NCBI GenBank assembly: GCA_964608945.1
Contig: CAZSQB010000006.1
Location: 1-33,121 of the forward strand
Direction of reading: 5' to 3'
Length of the DNA: 33,121 bases
Source of the DNA: CAYWEP01 sp964608945
Lineage (GTDB): Bacteria > Patescibacteriota > Microgenomatia > Levybacterales > UBA12049
Below, piece after piece: positions 15,005 to 22,032 of the stretch. The notes below the pieces were generated by a model. That model saw nothing but the letters and a program-made list of their open reading frames with translations. It did no database searches and was not told where the DNA came from. A program made the translations under genes and the position numbers. Numbering within the stretch: position 1 is the stretch's first letter; every line of letters begins with the position of its first letter.

Positions 15005-16330
15005 CTAAAAATCACTCTTTACATTCTTTCTTAAAAAATCACTGTATTCATACGTTATCCCAACAGGCAAATCCATATCATAGGCAATACCCAATGCTCT
15101 TAACCTCTCAAAAGCCTGCAAAACTTTCGCTTCATCTTGCATGAGCACGATACGTATATATCCGCTCTCTTCAGGATTAAAAGAACGACTCGATGAAAGC
15201 TTGACTCCACATCGTCGAGCAATATAAAAGTCCAAAAGTTCGGCCCCGGAGAATTGTCCAACTTTCTCAGGTATATTTGCTGGCACCGGTACTAAATATT
15301 TGAATCCCCCTTGAGGCCTTTTAATGCTATCCCTAGGCCAACCGAGAGATGACCATCCTTCAATAGAGAGGTCTAATATTTCAGTTACTCTTCTATTTAT
15401 TTCTCGTTTATCCCTCTCTGGGTCATATTCGTCAAAAGCAGCCTGTGCAGCATATTGACAAGGCTCCGGAATCATGATACCAAAAGTTGAATTATGTTCT
15501 CGTATGACGTCAATTATCTCTTCATTTCCTGCAAGGAATCCAACCCGAAGGCCAGGTAGACCAAATTCTTTACTAATTGAAAGGACTGTAACGCTATTAT
15601 CTTTTGCGCCTGGAATTTCTAAAATGTTGTGTGGTCGCATATCGCCTTCATGTGTAGTATACCAAGAGTCCATATCATGAAGAATGCGGAGATTATATTG
15701 CCTAGCAAATGCTACTAACTGTTCAAGGTAATCAAATGAAGCAATGTCGCCTGTGGGATTGGATGGCGAGTTAAGATACAAAAATCGTATTGAATTATCC
15801 GGCAGCGCTTGTAAGACACTACCTGCTTTGTCTAAATCAATAAATCCTATTTCTTCACTTGAAGGCAAACGCAGCATTTTAGCACCGTTCCCAGTAGAAA
15901 TTGTTGCAACTGTGGGAAGAGATAAATTAGGTAATGCTACATACGTACCTGCAAAAGAACGAGAAAATGCATCGAAAGCTTGGGATGCACCGGTGTTAAT
16001 CATTATCTCGCGATGAATATCAAGTCCAACACCAAACTGCTTTTCCATAAACGCAGAAAAGCTTTCCCGCAATGAGAGCAGTCCATATGAAGAAGGATAA
16101 TGGAGGCTCGATTCGCGATGCTCATGAAGAGCTACTAAAGCGGCTTCTGTCGGAGCATAACCATGAAAGAATGGATAGTAGTAATCTGTTCCCATATCTA
16201 TCCATTCTTCTCCTCTCAGAGAAGCTTCATTTTGCAGTACTCTATTTACAATGAGGTGCGTTTTTTCAATTTTCCCAGCCTCAATGCCTTGCTGTAAGCT
16301 TTCGGAGACTCCTGTAAAAATTTCAGGCAT
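15005..16330 (-). CDS. Class I/II PLP-dependent aminotransferase
   Basis: 441 aa, fold-type I. Motifs: GASQAFDAF (~114-122, PLP phosphate cup), NSPSNPTG (187-194) with N191, HDMDSWY (218-224, the usual D-x-A-Y pair in altered form), the Schiff-base lysine K254 in SISKEFGLPGLRVG with R262, and a C-terminal SGYIRIVL that should hold the carboxylate-binding Arg. An N-terminal extension of ~75 residues is longer than in AspC. The substrate is not predictable. Neighbours are a dioxygenase upstream and a HAD phosphatase downstream with gaps of 10 and 6 bp, so the three form one operon, perhaps making or modifying an amino-acid-derived metabolite. Confidence 0.88.
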   Translation of the reverse strand: MPEIFTGVSESLQQGIEAGKIEKTHLIVNRVLQNEASLRGEEWIDMGTDYYYPFFHGYAPTEAALVALHEHRESSLHYPSSYGLLSLRESFSAFMEKQFGVGLDIHREIMINTGASQAFDAFSRSFAGTYVALPNLSLPTVATISTGNGAKMLRLPSSEEIGFIDLDKAGSVLQALPDNSIRFLYLNSPSNPTGDIASFDYLEQLVAFARQYNLRILHDMDSWYTTHEGDMRPHNILEIPGAKDNSVTVLSISKEFGLPGLRVGFLAGNEEIIDVIREHNSTFGIMIPEPCQYAAQAAFDEYDPERDKREINRRVTEILDLSIEGWSSLGWPRDSIKRPQGGFKYLVPVPANIPEKVGQFSGAELLDFYIARRCGVKLSSSRSFNPEESGYIRIVLMQDEAKVLQAFERLRALGIAYDMDLPVGITYEYSDFLRKNVKSDF

Positions 16331-16340
16331 GGGAATTTAG

Positions 16341-17109
16341 TTACTCAGCTTGCACATAACGAAATAGCAACGCGCGTCTTGGAGCATCAGTGTTGTTGAA
16401 GCCTGTATAGTGCCATGTATGCATATCCATTAAAAGAATATTCCCAGCCTTCATAGGAATGGTAACTGAGCTCGCCGTGTCAACGTTTTCTAAATGACGT
16501 TCTGCTCCTACATGCGCAACACTACCGGCTACATGTGAACCTGGAACAGCATGCATACAACCATTTTGTTCGTCAACGTCTTGTAATGGAATCCAAGCGG
16601 TAACTATCGGAATTTCTGCAGGAAAATATGCACTATCTTGATGCCAATCTTTTTCCCCAGCAATGTGTGGTGGTTTGTTCATTAAAAATCCCTTTGAGTG
16701 CAAGGCAAATCTTGAACCTAACAATGATTTAACACCGGATAAAATCGCGGCATCTGAAGCAACAGCCAAAAAAGTATCCGAATGATCAATTAAATTTTTA
16801 ACTCTACGAATTGCGCCCGGGTAAGATTCAGTAACCCCGTCTTGAGCTGCCCAGCCTCCGGTAGAAGCTTCTAAATTGAAGTCGCCAAAGGAATACCTTA
16901 CTCCTCTAACTTGTTCATCCAGTGCGTCACAAGCCGCAGTAGCAGAGGTTAATAATGGTTGCCCTGTTATGTGCCACTACGAAACCGTCCCTGGTAAATT
17001 GCTCTTTTTCTTCTTCAGATAACGACCCTAGCAATTCAATCGTTTTCTGAACGAATTCTGCATTCAGTACAGTTAAATCTTTTGACTGTGGCATTGACTG
17101 TTCTCGCAT
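16341..17109 (-). pseudogene. PhyH-type Fe(II)/2-oxoglutarate dioxygenase, broken by a 1-base frameshift
   Basis: The first frame, from ATG 17109, reads MREQSMPQSKDLTV... to FTRDGFVVAHNR (PhyH N-terminus: x-x-x-x-DGFVV), then runs into a stop at about 16927. The second frame takes over near 16965 with QPLLTSATAACDALDE and continues to 16341. Dropping one G from a GGG run near 16962 restores a ~255-aa protein. It carries the iron ligands WHQD (H-x-D), a distal H in TWHYTGF and the 2-oxoglutarate Arg in APRRALLF, plus PGSH. These enzymes hydroxylate small molecules or lipids. The frame is also open from an ATG at 17139, but that codon overlaps the -10 box. A genuine mutation or a sequencing error are both possible. 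Confidence 0.8.
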
Positions 17110-17130
17110 AAAAGGAATTTTCTGAATGGG

Positions 17131-17159
17131 AGTATACATCCGTCAACCAGTATTTGCAA
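17131..17159 (-). promoter_or_regulatory. Promoter of the dioxygenase-aminotransferase-HAD cassette
   Basis: On the minus strand TTGCAA (17159-17154), a 17-bp spacer and TATACT (17136-17131). Transcription would start near 17121, downstream of the first ATG (17139), which makes the ATG at 17109 the working start. The promoter lies between the murB stop and the cassette, so the cassette carries its own promoter. Confidence 0.6.
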
Positions 17160-17174
17160 GTTTTCTCCAGAAAA

Positions 17175-18134
17175 TCAGTGAACGATCTCTGCCTCAAGTT
17201 CTGGTTCAAAACCGAAGATATCTGAGAATTTTTGTTTGATCCGCTCAATAATCGCCAACACATCTTCTGCTTTTGCATTATTCACATTACTAATATAATT
17301 CGCATGCTTCTCAGTAATTTTTGCTCCACCAACTTGCATACCAGAAAATCCAAGTCGCTTTATCGCATATCCCATGGATACTTTCCCATGCCATTTGCTC
17401 TCCACCTCTCCCCTCATATCTGGCCAAATAGAAATCATCTTCTCTACCTTTTCTTTTTCCCTGATGTTTTTAAACACCGACCCGCAGGAAGGATATTCCA
17501 CCGGGTGATTACTGTTCCGGTAATCGATTTTCTCCTGATATACTTCTCTTGCTTTCTCTGCTTCCTCATCAGTTGCAGGTCGCAGACGGAAATACCCTCG
17601 CAAAATAATTAAATTATGACTGTGTTTGAAAAGACTATCTCTGTAGGCAAACAAGCCTGCTTTGTTCGTTAACTCTTTTACCCTGCTCTCATGCAGATCA
17701 AAAACTTCTACCTTCTCCAAAACATCCTTCATTTCCACTCCAAAAGCTCCTGCATTACCCCGGATCGCACCTCCGACAGTACTGGGCAATCCCCCCAGAC
17801 TCTCAATGCCGATAAGATTATTTGAAAATCCGAATTGAATAAGATCATCAAGCGTCTGCCCTGCAAATGCCTGCACCAGTCCTTCAGGAGTTAGGGAAAT
17901 ATCCTGAGTGTCAGGCTTTGACAGCCAAATAATAACTCCATCAAAATCCGCATCTTGCATCAGGAGATTTGACCCAAGACCTACCACCAGAAAATTATGA
18001 ATATTATTTTTCCTAATAAATGTTAATGCTTCGAGGATATCGTCTCTGTTTTTTGCCTCAAGAACATATCTGGCTTTTCCACCAATTTTATAGTAAAGAA
18101 TTTCAGATAGAGGAAAATCGCGGTGTATAACCAT
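17175..18134 (-). CDS. murB: UDP-N-acetylenolpyruvoylglucosamine reductase
   Basis: 319 aa. MurB makes UDP-N-acetylmuramate using FAD and NADPH, the second committed step of peptidoglycan synthesis, in the cytosol. FAD-binding motifs: GLGSNLLM (52-59) and GGLPSTVGGAIRGNAGAFG (114-132). Catalytic residues: R165 in YRDSLFK, S219 in YPSCGSVFKN (proton donor) and E316 in LEAEIV. All are intact. Its start is 6 bp after the kbl stop, so it is the third gene of a tdh-kbl-murB operon. Codons for residues ~257-294 are the 114-bp block shared with the severed copy at 13414, so this gene's 3' end may be recombinant. Confidence 0.95.
   Translation of the reverse strand: MVIHRDFPLSEILYYKIGGKARYVLEAKNRDDILEALTFIRKNNIHNFLVVGLGSNLLMQDADFDGVIIWLSKPDTQDISLTPEGLVQAFAGQTLDDLIQFGFSNNLIGIESLGGLPSTVGGAIRGNAGAFGVEMKDVLEKVEVFDLHESRVKELTNKAGLFAYRDSLFKHSHNLIILRGYFRLRPATDEEAEKAREVYQEKIDYRNSNHPVEYPSCGSVFKNIREKEKVEKMISIWPDMRGEVESKWHGKVSMGYAIKRLGFSGMQVGGAKITEKHANYISNVNNAKAEDVLAIIERIKQKFSDIFGFEPELEAEIVH
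17251..17364. repeat. 114-bp direct repeat, copy 2 (in intact murB)
   Basis: Second copy of the block at 13490-13603, same orientation, 3,761 bp away. It lies ~75 bp before the murB stop codon. Confidence 0.97.
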
Positions 18135-18140
18135 GCGGAT

Positions 18141-19343
18141 TTATTTTAGCAGCTTTAATGCTTGAGCGACATTCTTAAACGCTCTAATACCAAAATCTAA
18201 ATCTTTTTTCGAGTGTGACGCTGATGGGATAACGCGAATTCTGGCTGCTCCTTTGGGAACCATGGGGAATCTGATTGCGCTCGCAAATACCCCCTCTTCC
18301 ATAAGCTTGCTGCTAAAGCTCAGCGCCTTCTCCTCATCACCAACCATCACAGGCGTGATAGGTGTTTTTGAGTTTCCGGTGTCAAACCCAAGCTTCTTAA
18401 ACACTTTTTTCAAGTACTCTGCATTTTTCCAAAGCTTTTTTACAAGTGCGTCTGATTCCTCAAGAATTTTTACTGCCTCAAGAAGCGCTGCAGCATCTGG
18501 AATCGTGAGAGCACTTGAGAACATGAATTGCCTCGAATTTCGCTTGTAATAAGTAATGAGTTCTTTTTTTCCTGTGATGAATCCGCCCATGACAGAGAAT
18601 GCTTTTGAGAGCGTCCCGACTTCAATATCAACTAGCCCGTGAAGGCCAAAATGGTCAACAATCCCCCGCCCTCCCGTTCCAAGTACCCCTTCTCCATGCG
18701 CGTCATCAACCATGATCAACACGTCATAGTTTTTTGCAAGCTTTACAATCTCAGGAAGCGGGGCAAGATCACCATCCATTGAGAAAACACCATCTGTAAC
18801 GATGAGAACAAGGGGCAGTTGTCCATTTGCTTTTGGTGTTTTTCGGATCTTACTTGCCTCTTCAAGTTTGGCTTTTAAATCTGCCATATCTGTGTGTTTG
18901 TAGATAAATTTATTTTTTGCACCACAGAGACGTACTGCATCTATAATTGACGCGTGATTTAGAGCATCTGATATGACAATATCTTCCTTGTCAATAATTG
19001 TCTGAATAGCAGTCATATTCGCCATATACCCACCTGTAAGGAGAATGGCGTCTTCTGCTTTCTTAAAGCGCGCAAGTGCTTCTTCTAGTTTTACATGCAA
19101 AATATGCGTTCCGGCAAGCGTTCTATAGCCAGTCCCAACACCGTACTTCTCAACTGCTTTTGCTATGGCTTTTTTCAGGCTCTTATCAACAGCAAGCCCC
19201 AAGTAGTGGCTTGAGCAAAAATTGAGGACGTCTCTTCCTTTTATTGTCAGGTACGCTCCTTGTCCTGATTCAACAACGACTGGAGCCTTACCTATCTTTA
19301 TTTTCTCCTCTAATTCTTTGTAAAAATGTGCTATCTGCTTCAT
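18141..19343 (-). CDS. kbl: Glycine C-acetyltransferase (2-amino-3-ketobutyrate CoA ligase)
   Basis: About 400 aa, an alpha-oxoamine synthase with PLP. It splits 2-amino-3-ketobutyrate with CoA into glycine and acetyl-CoA. Motifs: NFCSSHYLGLA (N-terminal strand), DALNHASIIDAVR, TDGVFSMDGDLAPL, DDAHGEGVLG (PLP-stacking His and Asp) and the lysine in GTLSKAFSVMGG. The pattern SDxLNHASIIDxxRL and the VFSMDGD stretch fit KBL better than BioF, and the neighbour tdh supports it. The frame is open from a TTG at 19358, overlapping tdh by 11 bases; the ATG at 19343, 4 bases after the tdh stop, agrees with family N-termini (MKQIAHFYKEL). murB follows after 6 bp. Confidence 0.92.
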   Translation of the reverse strand: MKQIAHFYKELEEKIKIGKAPVVVESGQGAYLTIKGRDVLNFCSSHYLGLAVDKSLKKAIAKAVEKYGVGTGYRTLAGTHILHVKLEEALARFKKAEDAILLTGGYMANMTAIQTIIDKEDIVISDALNHASIIDAVRLCGAKNKFIYKHTDMADLKAKLEEASKIRKTPKANGQLPLVLIVTDGVFSMDGDLAPLPEIVKLAKNYDVLIMVDDAHGEGVLGTGGRGIVDHFGLHGLVDIEVGTLSKAFSVMGGFITGKKELITYYKRNSRQFMFSSALTIPDAAALLEAVKILEESDALVKKLWKNAEYLKKVFKKLGFDTGNSKTPITPVMVGDEEKALSFSSKLMEEGVFASAIRFPMVPKGAARIRVIPSASHSKKDLDFGIRAFKNVAQALKLLK

Positions 19344-19347
19344 ATAC

Positions 19348-20367
19348 TTAAGGAACAAGTACTATTTTCCCACACTCTCCCGATTTCATAACTTCCATAG
19401 CTTTATCAAAGTCCAAAAGCTTGAATTTATGAGTTATCATTTTTGAAAGGTCAACTTTCTTTTTTTTCAGAAGGTCTGACACTTGAAACCACGTCTCCCA
19501 AATTCTTCGCCCAAAAACCGATTCAATACGTATCTCTTTGTTGATAAGATATTTTCCAATATCAATTGATACCTCCCGCTTTGGTATCCCAAAAGCAACA
19601 ATAACCCCAGCAATTCTTACAGCTTTAAGAGCCAATACAAAAGCATCCGCATTCCCTGACATCTCAAGCACAACGTCGCAGTTGTTCTCCAAATCTTTTG
19701 AAAGAGAAGAAATTACTTTGTCTGCACCCATTTTCATCCCTAGTTTTCTCCTATACTCACTTCTATTCATCCCAATAACCTCTTTTGCTCCATAGGCTTT
19801 TGCCGTAGCTACAGCGCACAATCCAGTCGGTCCCAAGCCAATAACAAGCACTCTTTTACCGACTACTTGGGCTTTTTGCACAACATGAACTGCATTTCCC
19901 AATGGCTCTTGTACACTCATCTCAAGAACAGACAAACTGGAATCATTCTTCCAAGAAGTTCTCAGAGGAATTGTTGCATACTCTGCAAAACCGCCATTTC
20001 GTCCGATACCAAAAAGCTCCATATTTTCACAAATATGTCGGTTATTGATTTTACATTGATAACAACGATTGCAGAAAATATGCGTCTCAGAAGAAATAAG
20101 ATTGCCCTTTTTAAGGCCATATGTCTCCTCTCCCCTCATCTCTATAATTTCTCCAACCACCTCATGACCAATCACAATTGGCGGAGCAATGTGTCCCTTA
20201 GCCCACGGCGTCCAGTCATAAATACTAATATCCGTGCCACATATAGAGGCTGCTTTTACCCGAACAAGTGCTTCACCTGTTTTAGGCTTTGGTATGGGAA
20301 TACGTTTTATAGTTACTCCAGAAGAGGCATACTGCTTGAGGACTGCTAGCATTAGCTTTTGTTGCAT
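19348..20367 (-). CDS. tdh: L-threonine 3-dehydrogenase (zinc-dependent MDR)
   Basis: 339 aa, zinc alcohol-dehydrogenase fold. It oxidises threonine to 2-amino-3-ketobutyrate with NAD+. Catalytic-zinc motifs: C43-G-T-D46 and G67-H68-E69. The sequence between them, SIYDWTPWAKGHIAPPIVIG, is typical of Tdh. A structural-zinc lobe follows with CNRCYQCKINNRHIC, then the NAD-binding GLGPTGLCAV near 170. Its product is the substrate of Kbl encoded directly downstream, so together they turn threonine into glycine and acetyl-CoA. The ATG at 20367 has no Shine-Dalgarno and an alternative ATG lies six codons in. Sorbitol or other polyol dehydrogenase activity is less likely given the neighbour. Confidence 0.9.
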   Translation of the reverse strand: MQQKLMLAVLKQYASSGVTIKRIPIPKPKTGEALVRVKAASICGTDISIYDWTPWAKGHIAPPIVIGHEVVGEIIEMRGEETYGLKKGNLISSETHIFCNRCYQCKINNRHICENMELFGIGRNGGFAEYATIPLRTSWKNDSSLSVLEMSVQEPLGNAVHVVQKAQVVGKRVLVIGLGPTGLCAVATAKAYGAKEVIGMNRSEYRRKLGMKMGADKVISSLSKDLENNCDVVLEMSGNADAFVLALKAVRIAGVIVAFGIPKREVSIDIGKYLINKEIRIESVFGRRIWETWFQVSDLLKKKKVDLSKMITHKFKLLDFDKAMEVMKSGECGKIVLVP

Positions 20368-20425
20368 ATACTAGATAATCGTAAAAGATGTAAATATCAT
20401 CCGTATGAATAAATGATAAAAGCAG

Positions 20426-20899
20426 TTATTGAATTGAGAGAATCGTATAAACAATCTTACCCGCCGGAGCTTCTACCTCAACTTTCTCTCCTACCTTTTT
20501 CCCAAGAAGCGCTTTCCCAAGCGGCGACTCATGTGATATCTTCTTCTCCGCCGGATCTGCCTCAAACTCTCCAACCACCATATAGACTTCCTTTTTCCCA
20601 TCGATTCTGACGGTAACTTTTGAACCAAGCTTTATACTATGTACTCCTGCTCTACCATTTGTCTTAGCAATCAAAATGACTTCTTTCAGAAGCTCCTCGA
20701 GCTCATCGATTCGCCCATCAATAAACGAAAGCTCTTCCCGCGCAGCGACATACTCCGCGTTTTCTGAGAGATCTCCGAGATCTCGCGCTGCAGATACCCG
20801 TGCTAATACTTCTGGCCGTTTCTTTTTAGTTAACTCCCCATGCTCATTTTGCAGAGAAGTCAACCCATCTTTTGTGAGATATATTTTTTTACTATCCAT
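20426..20899 (-). CDS. greA: Transcript cleavage factor GreA
   Basis: 157 aa, the usual length. An N-terminal coiled coil (~10-75) carries the acidic tip DLGDLSENAEYVAARE (~41-56), with the conserved D-L-S-E-N-A-E-Y that reaches the RNA-polymerase active centre. The C-terminal FKBP-like domain includes ISHESPLGKALLGKKVGE, the SP-x-G-x-A-L-x-G-x-x-x-G signature. It rescues backtracked RNA polymerase. It is transcribed alone from a near-consensus promoter at 20958-20986, with a ~50-nt leader that holds a small hairpin. Confidence 0.96.
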   Translation of the reverse strand: MDSKKIYLTKDGLTSLQNEHGELTKKKRPEVLARVSAARDLGDLSENAEYVAAREELSFIDGRIDELEELLKEVILIAKTNGRAGVHSIKLGSKVTVRIDGKKEVYMVVGEFEADPAEKKISHESPLGKALLGKKVGEKVEVEAPAGKIVYTILSIQ

Positions 20900-20910
20900 A
20901 GGTCAACAGA

Positions 20911-20938
20911 CAAAGAAAATCCCTCGATACCAGAGGGA
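20911..20938 (-). promoter_or_regulatory. Hairpin with U-rich tail in the greA leader (possible attenuator)
   Basis: In the minus-strand leader TCCCTC (20938-20933), a 7-nt loop and GAGGGA (20925-20920) are followed by TTTTCTTTG. The stem is only 6 bp, so it is a weak terminator at best. Its place between the promoter and the ATG suggests attenuation or a short leader RNA. It could also close the transcript of the upstream gene ending at 21025. Confidence 0.45.
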
Positions 20939-20957
20939 AAATGTCAAAAACATGCTG

Positions 20958-20986
20958 AGTATAGTCAAATTCTTTCTATTTGTCAA
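20958..20986 (-). promoter_or_regulatory. Consensus promoter of greA
   Basis: On the minus strand a perfect TTGACA (20986-20981), a 17-bp spacer and TATACT (20963-20958). Transcription would start near 20951, 50 nt before the greA ATG. Confidence 0.75.
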
Positions 20987-21024
20987 CTCCGAGAAAGGGC
21001 AAAATTGAGGCTATTTTTATAGGA

Positions 21025-22032
21025 TTACGCCTTTTGAAACCGCAGGAGCATGCCCTTTAAATGCTGTTTTATTTCTTCAGTGACAATGACCTCAACAGCC
21101 CCAACTCCTGGCTGTCCATAAAAGACACGAAACCCAAGCGGGGAAACCAAAACAACCGGTATAACAGCCAAATCCTCCTCCCCTGCAACCCGTATGATAG
21201 AGTGCTTGTCTTGTTGATGGATCGTTTCAAAAACCTCTGTGACTGTCCGGAATAAATCGCTCGTTATTTTCCCTGGGGGGTTTACGACCGTATAGACTAT
21301 TTCCTCACCTGTAAAACCTAACTCATCAAAAGAAGAGTATCTTTTTTCCCGCTTCACCATAAAATCAACGATAGATAGTCTTGGAAAAAATCCGTGGTCA
21401 TGAAAAAGCTTCGCAGTGACGTCTCCAACTGTAGCTACGTGATCCATGGAGATAGCAGAGAAATCATATGTCTCAAACCGGATAATTTCCCCAATAGGCT
21501 CTTTTAGCTGAAGCCGAAGCGCCTCGGGCAACACAAGTGTTTGGGAAAACCAGTCTGGTGAAATAGAAAGCTTTCCTTCTCTATCGATAAGCCCCTTCCG
21601 AATCCGTGCAGCTGAAATAGGGAGACCATCAACGGATTTAGCAAGCTGAAAGAGTTTAATAGGAAGCGTTGATAACCCTCGCTTTTTTCTGTCTTCATTA
21701 ACTAGTGATGCGCCATGGACTGAATCATCAGTCGCCACAATTGCCTCAATTTGTAACTGCTCCCATTGCTTTGGGATAAAAACTGTGTCAATGGGAAGTA
21801 TTGTTGCTCGATCAGAAAATCCCGCCTCTTGCAAGAAAGCTACCACGGCTCTCTGCCTTTCACCAAATCGAGCAATGCGTGATGCCTGCTTATTTTTTGC
21901 TACAAACGTATCGCTGGTTATGCCAATGAGTACTTTTTCGCTCAATGTTAATGCAAAACGCAAAAAAGCTTTATGGCCCTCATGAAAATGGTCAAATGTC
22001 CCACCACTTACAACGAGGTTATACTCTCTCAT
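21025..22032 (-). CDS. Fused phosphopantetheine adenylyltransferase and GTP-dependent dephospho-CoA kinase (archaeal type)
   Basis: 335 aa with two domains. Residues 1-~155 are a nucleotidyltransferase of the archaeal PPAT type: GGTFDHFHEGH (10-20) with the HxGH motif in EGH form, IGITSDTFVAKNK, and ISAARIRKG (139-147, the ISSTRIR motif). Residues ~170-335 match DUF359, the archaeal GTP-dependent dephospho-CoA kinase: VGDVTAKLF (202-210), SIVDFMVKREKR (220-231), VVNPPGKIT (249-257), VAGEEDLAVIP (282-292) and FYGQPGVGAVEV (304-315). Together they would carry out the last two steps of CoA synthesis. Archaea usually encode them as separate genes. It overlaps the upstream nucleotidyltransferase-fold gene by 4 bases. 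The kinase assignment comes from recognising DUF359 motifs; a search would settle it. Confidence 0.88.
   Translation of the reverse strand: MREYNLVVSGGTFDHFHEGHKAFLRFALTLSEKVLIGITSDTFVAKNKQASRIARFGERQRAVVAFLQEAGFSDRATILPIDTVFIPKQWEQLQIEAIVATDDSVHGASLVNEDRKKRGLSTLPIKLFQLAKSVDGLPISAARIRKGLIDREGKLSISPDWFSQTLVLPEALRLQLKEPIGEIIRFETYDFSAISMDHVATVGDVTAKLFHDHGFFPRLSIVDFMVKREKRYSSFDELGFTGEEIVYTVVNPPGKITSDLFRTVTEVFETIHQQDKHSIIRVAGEEDLAVIPVVLVSPLGFRVFYGQPGVGAVEVIVTEEIKQHLKGMLLRFQKA

Noticed and set aside
17036..17278. Minus-strand 80-aa ORF spanning the murB end and dioxygenase start
   Set aside because: It lies in the wrong frame for both real genes and has no family features.
13471..17612. Plus-strand ORFs at 13471 and 17232 that share the same peptide
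   Set aside because: They are antisense to the duplicated murB block; identity comes from the DNA repeat, not from selection on that frame.
18141..19343. BioF (8-amino-7-oxononanoate synthase)
   Set aside because: The overall pattern and the adjacent threonine dehydrogenase fit Kbl; no other biotin genes are seen.
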